Assembly (NCBI GenBank): GCA_030159075.1
Contig: BROG01000242.1
Span: 62,001 to 126,000 of the forward strand
Source of the DNA: Atrina japonica
Taxonomy: Eukaryota; Mollusca; Bivalvia; Pterioida; Pinnidae
Direction of reading: 5' to 3'
DNA: 64,000 nucleotides
Numbering within the stretch: position 1 is the first letter of the stretch; each line of letters begins with the position of its first letter. Both the position numbers and the translations under genes were made by a program. Positions 12,847 to 24,900 of the stretch are shown piece by piece. Under the pieces are notes generated by a model. It saw only the letters and a program-made list of their open reading frames with translations, ran no database searches and had not been told where the DNA came from.

Positions 12847-13461
12847 GAAGTACCTTCCTAAAATTGACAGAATGAACATCACTTTGGTAAGAAGAATCAG
12901 TAGGGGCATGAACACTGATGATTAAGTACTTGTATATTGATAAGAATTACTTCCATGTTCTGTTTCTTTGGGAATATGCATGCTACACAATTTAAAATTT
13001 TATTGAATTATCAAAACCTTGATGTGCCCAGATCAATCCAATTTGTTTTTTGATAAGTGATTTGATAAAATAAGAAATATTGTAAATTTGATTATATATT
13101 TATTCATTTGAATTAATTCAAATGTTCAAAAGGCAATGATTTAAAGTTTTTGTCTAATTATGATAGAGAATTGGTTACATCTGGCAAGATAGAGACACAG
13201 TCACTCTCTGAATAAGTCTTACTAGTGATCTACTTCACAATTGCCTTCATTTTTGGCACTTTTTTTATCTGGATATATAGCCTTGACAAATTTGTAGAAG
13301 AAATATATTTACTTTCATCATTTACTTACATCATTTACTTTCAGTATACTTTCATTCTGTGCCATTTAAAAAAGAAACAAAGTTGAACAACTATTGTAAT
13401 TATATACAGCTTGTCAGGCATGTAGCTGAATACATTCCTATATATTTATAGCAAGGATATA

Positions 13462-13522
13462 AAATTATTATCATCATAATCATCATCAATCAATGATCAA
13501 TGATGATGATGATCATCATCAT
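13462..13522. repeat. ATC/GAT microsatellite
   Basis: Interrupted trinucleotide runs of ATC switch to GAT and back, making a near-palindrome around 13,490-13,510. Confidence 0.85.
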
Positions 13523-14088
13523 CATCAGATCCCAGACATTAACTTGTTCACCCTTTAAAAACTCAATTGGACTAGCCAGTGTCTTTGATATAGAGTAGTT
13601 TCCTTTGTTTTCATTGGGGGGGATGAAGGGAAGAAAATAGATTTTTGCTGTGTACTCAGTCCCGCTACAGAGAAATCTTGTTATCAAACTCGTGTTTGTC
13701 GTATGAGAAAAAGCTTCTGTTTTTTGCAGTATGAAAAAAACTTTCTGTTGTCATTCCTTTCCTTTAGCCTACTTCTGGCTTCTTCTGCTGTGTGTTATAT
13801 GTATACATATTTCTGGTCACCTCTGCAATAAACTCATTCACTGGAAGTTATGTAGAACACATTTTTCATTGAAGGTACATAATATTATTTTGGAAAAGGT
13901 CTGTTTGATAGGCAGATTTTAAAATGATGAAAAAATGACAATTTTTTCAAAAAAAGAGTTTTGTTGATGAAAAAAAATGAATACAAGTTTTTGGTAATTC
14001 TGTGAAAGAACACTTTTAAATGACTTTTACAAAACTCAGAATTCTTTCAAACTTGGTACTGTACATATTAATAATAATTATTAGTACA

Positions 14089-14256
14089 GTGAAACATGTC
14101 TTGAAAGACAACCCATTCTGCCACTAAAATTTGGTCTCTTAAAAGAGGTTTTATCTACCGAATTACTTCACTAAATGGTTTTCAGAATCTTATCACAAAA
14201 GACAGGTGGCTTTTCATCAAAATGGTCTTTCAAAACAAGTCCCCCTGTACTGGTAT
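14089..14256 (+). mobile_element. MITE, AACCTGTCTTGAGA family, copy 2
   Basis: Second copy of the element at 8963-9137, starting ACAGTGAAACATGTCTTGAA and ending in AAACAAGTCCCCCTGTACTG. Inner landmarks are TAAAAGAGGTTTTAT and AATGGTTTTCAGAATC. Confidence 0.65.
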
Positions 14257-15578
14257 AATGATGCCAATGCTTTTTGAATTTCCTTGACAATATAAGAAAT
14301 TTTCAAAGAAAAGAACATTCTTGTGGTTCAAAAAGAGTCAGTCATTTTAGTTGTTATAAAAATTTTCCTTTCATTCTGGTTTTAGTTATTTGGCAAATTC
14401 AGACCAGTGAAAGAAAGAGAGAGAGAGATGCTAATACTTATATTTTACCATGTACCTTTAATATAATTAAAAACACTTGAGAGTGAGTTGATTCAACCTC
14501 AGAGCTCTTGCAATTTTACTAATGTAGATTACTCCAACAGATTGTAGGTGAGAAAAAAACCCAGATTGGCATCCTGATAGAATAGAGACATTTAATATGT
14601 TTGAAATTGTTATCTGTAAAATTGATTTATTTCTGGAAAACTGCTCCATTAAAATGAGGAAATTGGAGTTTCCTGGCAATTAAACTTGTTCTACTCAATC
14701 ACTTGTAATCTAAGTCAATCTCACCAGGTAAACACAGGTAAATTGGTGTGTGCTCCATATGTTCAGGGTTTGTTTGTTTTTTTTTGTCATTTTTATGTTT
14801 TTAGCTCACCTGGAAGAGACTAAAGATATGGTAAGAGAGCATTCAAATCAATATTAAATACATTTTCCTCATTTGCATTTTGGATTCTGATTCAATACAT
14901 GGAAGAATTTCTTAGTCATCACCCGCAGGTCTGTATTGCTGAAATTTAATTATCCAGAACATCATCCATAGACAGGATATTTAACGATGCAGCAAAAACC
15001 GTGGATGAGTAATCAGAAATAAACATAAAATGAAATTGACAAATTGTCATAGCCAATCGAACAATGAGAATTAAGATGTGTTAAATCAATGTTTATCTTT
15101 CATAAAACATATCCTTGAATGAATGTTAGTGAGAGAACTACACAGCCATCTGGATACAGAGTGCCAGTGACTTTGTTAATTAGTTACATCAAACACCATC
15201 AGAAGCATCTGGGAATGTGTATCAACAAAGATTTCTAAATTTATTCCAGGATTTATTAAAATTGGGTCTTTCGGCATCTAACAATGAACTTGTGAAAAAA
15301 TTGGATTTTGGCAAATTTTTTTGCAGCCAACATTTGATTAGATGTGAATTGATGTAACAGATTTATATGGTCTAGGATGTGTAATTTGATACCTTCCTCG
15401 TATTGTAAAGTGTAGTGACACTTTAACAGCCATTGAAAATACGAACCACTCAAAAAGGCTTACAAACATTCATAGTAGACATTTCTCTCCCTGCCTCACG
15501 GAGGGATGACTGGCAAGGGCTATAATTAGTCACATCCTTTGTTAAATCAAGCCAAGGCAACCAAGCATATACATTTAA

Positions 15579-15579
<1 letters not shown>

Positions 15580-15653
<74 letters not shown>
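15580..15653. repeat. (TA)n microsatellite
   Basis: About 70 bp of uninterrupted TA, 130 bp upstream of the first coding exon of gene A. Tyr-Ile frames across it are artefacts. Confidence 0.97.
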
Positions 15654-15656
<3 letters not shown>

Positions 15657-15795
15657 GATCTGGATTTGACTCAAATAATTGTCTATACATGTACATGTAC
15701 AAGAAACTTTGGATTTGTGTATGTGTTTGCATAATACAATGATCTAATGTACAATTTTCACTAATATTATAGTTTTGTATTTTCAGATTTTCACC

Positions 15796-15916
15796 ATGAA
15801 GAAATCTACAAAGGGATCATTACATTATCTGTCTGTGTCACAGTGTATGAAGAATGTTATGATTCCTTTTCTGGTTATTCTGATGCCATGTTTTTGTCAG
15901 GATATACAACAACTAA
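15796..15916 (+). CDS. Gene A exon 1 (signal peptide)
   Basis: The ATG lies 9 bp after TATTTTCAG, so the exon itself probably starts at 15787. Codes residues 1-40 plus one base (phase 1); donor GTAAGT at 15917. The first in-frame ATG is used because the basic-then-hydrophobic signal follows it directly. Confidence 0.75.
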
Positions 15917-18900
15917 GTAAGTATCACTGCTATTGTAATTAATGTCACTACTGTATACAGACCACAAAATAATACAGGAGCGATTGTTCAGGTTACGTTG
16001 AGGTTACAACAATTACAAATCACAGAACCTCCTTTCCATTCATGATGGATTTCATTTTCAAGTCTTTATTATTATTATCATGCTGCAGGTTATGGTCATT
16101 CCTTTTAACATAGCCTGTAAATGGGTTAGGATGATTTCTGTTATTTTGTGGCCTGTGTAAACTTGTTTTATACAACGTATATCTTTGTACAATGTAGTAT
16201 CCATGACTCATTGGAGTCCAGCATGCAATTTTTGGACTGCTTAGGTTGATAAAGCCGTGTCAGACTGTAGCGACATTTTAATTAGGCCATTTTAAAGAAC
16301 AGTGAAGTCCACTGTCGGGATACAGGAGTGTATGATTTAGAATCCAAATTTTGACAGTAATATTACATACAATATTAAATTGTTCACCCCTGAATTATGA
16401 CAATAGGCTAGACTATTTACTGATTTGGGTGAATCTAAATGTAGCTACAAGGGTTGATGTGTTAAATGTCCTTTTACAGAAAATGTTGCTTGATATAAGA
16501 TATGCTTGGTTAATTAGGAGTTTGACATCTCAGTTGAAAATTAATTACATGTATTAAATAATCATGTATGAATTGGAAGATAATTCAATTATTTACTGGG
16601 GATGATCATGAACCTTTCAAAACAGAATTGTTTCCAGTAGAGCTTGAAGGACTTCAATATATAGCCAAAATTATTGTACTGTAATTTACAGTTTTCATAA
16701 TTTGTGATGAAAATGGGTGCCCCAATCAGTATCAGTACTGTTTGTGGTACACTTGATAATTAGTATTCGTATCTGGCCTGGTTTTTAATAATTATATGTA
16801 TATTTATCACATAACCTCTGAATGATAAGTGATCTCACATAGAGTTGTAGAAAATGTGAATTTAAATCAATTTATTGTGATATCTATCAATTTCAAGATA
16901 CATGTACTGATAAATTATACAAGAATCTGATATGTCAGGGCCGTCAGAGAATTATGGCCATTGGAATAATTACTGAGGCAATGACCAGGCCATGGTATTT
17001 TATGGGTAATGATTGAGTCATTGACTAGGCCATAGTATGATATGGGAAATGATTGAGCCAATGACCAGGTCATGGTATTTTATGGGTAATGATTGAGCCA
17101 ATGACCAGGTTGGGTATTTTATGGGTAATGATTGAGCCAATGACCAGGTCATGGTATTTTGTGGGTAATTACTGAGTCAAATACCAGGCCATGGTATTTT
17201 GTGGATAATGATTGAGCCAATGACCAGGCCATGGTATTTTGTGGGTAATGACTGGGCCAATGACCAGGCCATGGTATTTGGTGGGTAATAACTGGGCCAA
17301 TGACCAACCATGGTATTTTGTGGGTAATGATTGAGTCAATGACCAGGACATGGTATTTTGTGGATAATGATTGAGTCAATGACCAGGACATAGTATTTTT
17401 TTAGTAATGACTGAGTCAATGACCAGGCCATGGTATTTTGTGGGTAATGACTGGGCCAATGACCAGGCTATGATATTTTATTGGTAATGATTGAGCCAAT
17501 GACCAGGCCATGGTATTTTGTGGGTAATGACTGGGCCAATGACCAGGCCATGGTATTTGGTGGGTAATAACTGGGCCAATGACCAACCATGGTATTTTGT
17601 GGGTAATGATTGAGTCAATGACCAGGACATGGTATTTTGTGGATAATGATTGAGTCAATGACCAGGACATAGTATTTTTTTAGTAATGACTGAGTCAATG
17701 ACCAGGCCATTGTATTTTGTGGATAATAACTGAGCCAATGACCAGGCTATGATATTTTATTGGTAATGATTGAGCCAATGACCAGGCCATGGTATTTTGT
17801 GGGTTATTACTAAGCCAATGATCAGAGCATGGTATTATATGGGAAATGATTGAGCCAATGGCCATGGTATTTTATGAGTACTAACTGATTTAATGACCAG
17901 GCCATGGTAATTTATGAATAATTACTGAGCCAATGTTGGAGTGATTGAGTCAATGACCAGGTCATGGTATTTTGTGGGTAATGACTGAGTCAATGACCAG
18001 GCCATGGAATTTTGTGGGTAATGACTGAGTCATTGACCAGGCCATGGTATGATATGGGAAATGATTGAGTCAATAACCAGGCCATGGTATTTTATGGGTA
18101 ATTACTGAGCCAATGATCAGGCCATGATAATTTATGGGCAGTTACTGAGCCCAGGCCATGTATTTTGTGGGTAATGACTGGGCCAATGACCAGGCCATGG
18201 TATTTTATGGGTAATGACTGGGCCAATGACAAGGCCATGGTACATGTATTTTGTGGGTAATGACCGGGCCAATGACCAGGCCATGGTATTTCGTGGGAAA
18301 TGATTGGGCTGATGACCAGGCCATGGTACATGTATTTTGTGGGTAATGACAGCCAATGACCAGGTCATGATATTTTGTGGGTATTAACTGGACCAATGAC
18401 CAGACCATGGTATTGTATGATTGTTTAGACATGATTCAAAAGCTAGTGTTGATAGTGTGGCACAAGCTACAGTGAATAATTATTCTCCGCAAGTATCAGT
18501 CTACCAAGGTAAAGTGGCACTTGTTTACAAACACGAGTCTAAATTGAAGTGACAGACTTCTGTTTAGCAACAAAAATATTACCATAGAGCTATAGTTAAT
18601 GTTATACAAATGTACTTGAAGTCATGTTTTACCTGTGGATTCTTATTTTTGGAAAATGGGCGGTTTTGTTTTGGTCTTTAGCTCACCTGAGCTGAAGGAT
18701 CACTCCCTGTCTGTCCATAAAATTTTCAAATTTTTTATGAAACTTTACAGAGAGCACGTGCTTAAGAAGACCTTTACCAAATTTGTAGTTTTCAGTCAGA
18801 CTGGCCCAGGGGTAGATCTTGGGTAGGGCAAAATAGGTTCCAGAAGGTATCCCTCTTTAAAGATTTTCTTCTCCAGAACCATTGCATAAATTGAAAAACG

Positions 18901-21900
18901 GATTGTTTCTGAGTGATCTACAATCATGTAAGATGCAAGTTTATATTTTTCATTGAAATCAGAATATTGATTTTTGACATGTTTTTGAGATCTTTTCAGG
19001 GTTTGTCATTTACATTCATTTTTGTGTGATTTCTTGGATTATCTACCTTTTATTCACTTTGATGCATTCATTTAATGTGTTTTACTTGCAACGAGGTGAA
19101 TTTAAGACTGAAAACAGAGGGGGGAGCATTTATTTTTAATGTGTTGATAAATTAAAAATTAGTTCAGCATGAAAAGAGATTTATAGAAAATTGATTTACA
19201 AATATTAATCATTACATCAATAATGTAATAATCATCATTGCAGTGTACACACACACATCATATGCCTGCAGCCAACCGCATTACTATGAGACTGACAGTA
19301 CATACCTAATTAGGGCAGCGGGTGCTATTACAAGTCAGAGATGTGAACTTTCGTTCTTGGAGTCAGCTTGGAGCGAGGCCATATTGGAGCAGCCATGTTA
19401 TACCTTGTGTGTCAGGATATATAATTATTCCATGAGCAGCTGTGATGTTGAGATGATTTATCATGATGGCTTGGGAGATTTAAAACCCAGGGTAAATATT
19501 AGGTATTTTTGTTATCCAGAGTTACCACTACTTGTAGCAGGTATTGATTGTGATGTCATTTGTATGTGTTTAAATGAGAAAGTTATCAGTTGTGATGTCA
19601 TATGTTTGTGTGAAAAGGACGTTGTTTTCTCACATAAAGATATGATGTCACAATCGATACCTGCTGATATGGGAGATAACTCTGACTAAAGAAAAGACAG
19701 AATATTCAAATGTCATTTCCACAATATACATTTATTGAGCATTGTACATGTACGTGAATTTTTTGTCTGTTACCAGTACTGTATTATAAATATTTCTGTG
19801 TTTAACTACATGCTCACATTTATGAGTTTTTGCCTAATAAGGAAATCCAGGTTGGAGTCTTGTTGCCATTTATAATGCATTGTAAACCCCTTTATAGGGC
19901 CGTTGATTTTCCGTTTCAAATTTACCTCGATTCCATTTCAAGATTTGGTGAATTACGTTTTTTACTGGTTTCATTAAATGGAAACTAAAACACATTGTTC
20001 AGGTAAAGAATATTTAATGATACACACCCATAATGGTATCTTCATCATTCTGCCATACAATATCTATTTAAAGAGGCAAGCAAAAATAAATGAAATTTAT
20101 ATTTTCTGTTAACTTTGTTGACATCGGAACTCTCCACCTTCAGCCATCTCGCTGTCACTTGATGTAAACAATCATGTGTTCAGCATATTTGTTGTTGTTA
20201 CCAAAAACTGGCTCCCAAATGGTATGTCGTAAAAATGTTGTGACGTGTTTTACATAGTGAAATCATACTATTAATTATAAACTACGATACATATGTTCAG
20301 TAATTGAGGAAAGCATTAATTAAAACATAATTTTTAATTATATCTGTGAATGTTATTTTCGTTTTAGATGACTTCCGATGCCATGGCAATGATATTACGA
20401 GTAAGCCCTAGGTCTATCTTTCGATGTTATGTGAACTGTAGGTTATGTCCCATGCAATAATGAGAGTTAGATACAAAAAAAGATGCAAATTAAGCGAAAA
20501 TAAATTGTCAGTAAAGTAAGAAATGAAGTTTATAACACATGGAAACAGAAATAAGTTAACAATTTTTTACTGCGTATTGAACTTTTTACAAGATTTTTCA
20601 CAAATGTAAATTCCATTTCAGATTACCAATTTGGTCCGATTGTTTAATCTGTTTTCTGTTTACAACATTTTGGTTTCCATCAAACAACTTTTAGTTTCTT
20701 TCCTCTAATTTTAACCAAATTAATTATGTTGTTTATTTATATAAATAAGAACTCAAATGAGTTTGATTATTGCCAACATTTGGCAATATTTGCCAGACAT
20801 ATGGGACTTTAATATCTTCATGAATGACTTCTTGTAGTTCTCATGGGCACAGGTTGTTGTTGATCAGAAAACATTAGTTGCTAACAAACACAACCATGTT
20901 GTGTAAGAAGTTTTAAAAAAAAGGATCACGATGAAAAAGATTTCAACCCTATATTTACTACTGTCTTTATTACCAGACCATATCTCTATTATATTTGTAG
21001 ACGTTTGACTGCCATACATTCCCTCCACTTCTGTGGTGCTCCTCTAAGAATGACCTTAAGATTGAATTTGTGGAGTTGGAGAAGTACAAAGGTGAACCGT
21101 ATGATATTACATTGGAGATAAAGCCATATTGTGGTCAGGGTTTTACAACCTTACGTAAGTACTCTATCAGTAACTCTTACCATCTGAGTGACTCATAGTC
21201 TCTTGATGACTCATACTTTGAGTGACTTATAGTCTCTGAGTAACTTGTACTTTCTTTGTGATGCATAATCTGTGGGTGACTTACAGTCTCTGAGTGACTC
21301 ATAGTCTCTGAGTGACTTGTACTCTCTGAGTGACTCACTCTCTGGGTGATGCATGCTAAGAGTGACTTTTAGTGTCTGAGTGATTCGTAGTCTCTAGGTG
21401 ACTCAATTTTTGAGCAACTTATTATATCTGGGATGACTTGTACTTTCTGAGTGACTTAGTCTCTGGGTGACTCATACTTTGAGTGACTTATAGTCTCTTA
21501 GTGCCTAAGTCTCTAAGTCACTTGTACTGTCTGAGTGACTTGTATTTTAAGTGACTCATACTCTGAGTGACATATAGTCTCCAGTGACTTGTACTTTCTG
21601 ACTGTCTCAGACTCTAGGTGACTCATTCTTTGAGTGATGTACTGTCTCTGAGTGACTTGTACTCTGAGTGACTCATAGTCTCTGGGTGACTTATAATCTG
21701 AGTGATGTTTAGTCTCCAAGTGACCTGTACTCTCTGAGTGACTCATTCTTTGAGTGAGTCATAGTCCCTGGTTGACTGGTTACCTGTGACAAGTGCAATT
21801 AAATTATGTGGGTTTGAATTTCAGGTGATGGATCTAAGTAGTAATGGGGTGGGGATCAACATTTTAGTTTAAGTTTTAGGTTGAGCAAATTCCTGGTTAT

Positions 21901-24900
21901 GGATACAGGAACAGACTTCATACTTGATTTCAATTTCTGTCAGGGCCCCGCAATCCGGCCATATTGCCTTTAGCGGTTCCTTATTCTTTAATTTTAATGG
22001 CTGTATGGTAAGAGTAGCAAACATAATTATTATCTGGGGATCTGTAGATGCGGAGTTGACTCTTAAGGCTTCTTGTCTAATGGTATCAAGTGCATTATCA
22101 AAGTCTTTTTTTTAACAAATTGTTGGTATAGGGTAAAAATAAACTTGACACTTTTGGTCAATTCATTTTTCTGTAGAATTTTGTATACTTTATATATTGA
22201 ACTCGCAGTGTCTTAGATATAGCTCTTTCATCCCTATACATTTTAATAGCAGATGTAATTTTTAAAACATCCCATTGAATTATTTTTTTGCTGTTATCCT
22301 GATTTTTTTAGGATAGCAAAATTTTGTAAATTAACTGCAATAGCACTTTTAATGCAGTGAAACTTGTACATAAAGACTGCCTTAGGGACACTTTTTAGTA
22401 AGGTGGTCTTTATATAGAGGTTGATTTGTTCACGAATGGGGACAGGTGGTCGTTATACACAGGTAGTGGCTAAAGCAGGTTTTACTGTATACAGGATGTA
22501 CTTACATTTATTTAATGTTTGTTACGTTATTAAATGATACTCTCATAATTAATAAAATATAAATTCACTCAATATGAAAGTTTCCAAATGTAAATTTTAC
22601 TTTCTTTAAACATACAAGAAGATTCCTTTTATGAATTAGATATTTAATTTTATTTTAGCCTCTGAAACATTTATACCATCGGGGGATTCATACATTGAGA
22701 GATATCGACGAGAAGAACGACGTCAAAGAGACACTGTTATAATCACGGGTTCCCTCGTTAGTACCGTTTCGTTTTTACTTGTGATATTTTGGATCGTTTA
22801 TTGTTGTTGGAAACGGAGAAATACTAATGACGGACCCACTTCTTCTTCTTCAACTCAAAATACTTCCGTCAAGTCAACTCATGCCAGTAAGTACACACTA
22901 AGCCTCTTGATTAACTCTAATTACGTTTTTTCAGGCCCTTCCCCTTTCCCAATTTGAAAAGTTTTTCCCTAATGAGAACTCTTAAATGTCTCCCAATACA
23001 ATAATAATATAATGTTAACTCATTTACCCCAAAAGACACATTTGGACTGGCTTAAGTCATCATGTAAAGAAGAGTCCATTATTGCCAGGGGTAGATGAAT
23101 TAAGGTATACAAAAACTGGGGTGGAGGGAATATGAAAATAAGTTTTACTTTACTTTTCAGGCATTTTTCAGGCATCATCTCTTTATTTTAACATTTGGGT
23201 GATCAGATAACATTTACAATAAGAATGTATGAATTGAAAAAACAATGAACAAGTATTGGTTTTCTTGATATTTAAATCATATACAAGTCAGTAGTAATTT
23301 TCCTAATTTGGGGAAAAACCTTGCTAATTTTTCTAGTTTTATTAGATATGAGACAACTGTGGCAGACATTGTGTAGGAAATCATGTGTAACTTTTATGTT
23401 TTAAATGAAAGTGGCTGAGAATTCAGAATTAAGAAAGCTTTTCTCAATTTTTTATTGTGCCAGGCCTGGATCACTAGGCTGGTTTGTACATTAGATGCAT
23501 ATGTGCCAGTTTTGAAAAGTCAATTTTTTTATAAATTCAGTATTGCTTTAAAGCCTCCTCATTACTATTGAAGAATGACCCACTTCTGTACAAATATGAA
23601 ACTTTGGATTTTCACTGTACATGTATTGTTTAAAAATGGCAGGTCTTTAACTGACACATATACCAGTAGGTTTAAAAGTTTTCACTGATGATGAAAATTT
23701 TTTGCATTCTGTCTTTAGTTTTTTGGTCTACAAAAAGCATAAATAGAAATTTTGTAGAATTTTGTAGAGATTAATTATCAAAAAAAATTATTTTTATATC
23801 TTTTTACTTTTACCACTTGTACCTGATGTAAAATAACAAAGAGGAGCTATACACAGGCATAAAAAATCTTATATTCCTATACAATGTATATCTTGTGAAA
23901 AAAGATCAAGTCCAGTGTTGTATGCCTATACAAATAGTAAGGGTGATTAATCAATTGCAATTGAAAAAGTGCCAAATCTGGGTTTCTCAAGCAGTTTTCA
24001 CCAAATATATAGGAATTAAGAATTTTTAAGCCTATATGGATATATACCGTATTTGACCTAAAAAAGTAATTGGAGTACAGGGCGCCCTTATTTGGACATT
24101 CATTGCAAATAATGGTAAAATACTCCACTATGCAACGTTATCTACAGTGTGTATAGCTGTTTTTACTGTCTTAATTACTTTCTAATCGCCCTGATGTATT
24201 TTGGAGAATTCATTGCAAATAATGGTCAAAAAAGTTACTCCACTATCAGGCAGGCATTACGAGTACGAGTTACGTGCCTTACAGTGTGTTATGAAACCAA
24301 CAGTTTGGACAAATTGTTTTTGACTGTAAAACTGGTATTATGTGAATTTTACTTTCTAATCAGCAGTAGACCAAATGGGAAGTTTGATTGACACCGCTTT
24401 GCTTGAAAATCCCGAACTCGAATTCAGTTTTATAAATAGTACGGGTAAACAAATAATTGAAACATATTTCTTTGTAGCAAAAAAATGTGATAAGTATTAT
24501 TTTTCGTTGAATACATTTTATTCAAAAGAAAAAGAAAATGTTAACTGGTTTCTCGTTCCTTGATGCACCATGGCGAAATCACCGATACTGATAGAATCCA
24601 AAGTATTGCATACAATGTAATTAAAAGGTGTTCTTTTGCAATTTTGAGGGTATAGTTGATATTTATTGCACCAAAAAGAAAAAAGTATGATGATGTCGGG
24701 CGGTAATCTAAACTAATTAAAAATAAATAGGTAAAAATTTTTCAAACACTCAATAGATCTACATAAAAAAAATATCCAGGGGTGCCCTTATTAGAGCAGG
24801 CGCCCTTTCAAAAACAAATACGGTATCTCTTTTTTGTTATTGTATATCAATCTAAGTAGTAAAAAAGGGGAAAAAACAGTTATGCCCCTTTAAAGTAAAT

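Noticed and set aside
15450..15732. Tyr-Ile-rich minus-strand frames (also at 54,772-55,062)
   Set aside because: They read through (TA)n microsatellites.
17149..18432. Minus-strand frames of 60-84 codons with repeated peptides
   Set aside because: By-products of the 40-bp minisatellite.
19492..19689. Extension of gene A exon 2 into the MITE
   Set aside because: The donor at 19,492 gives an in-phase join to exon 3, and the extension is transposon sequence shared with two other sites.
19886..19905. Second histone-like stem-loop (CCCCTTTATAGGGCCGTTGA)
   Set aside because: It shares AGGGCCGTTGATT with the 59,435 signal, but the outer stem pairs are mismatched and no promoter or frame accompanies it.
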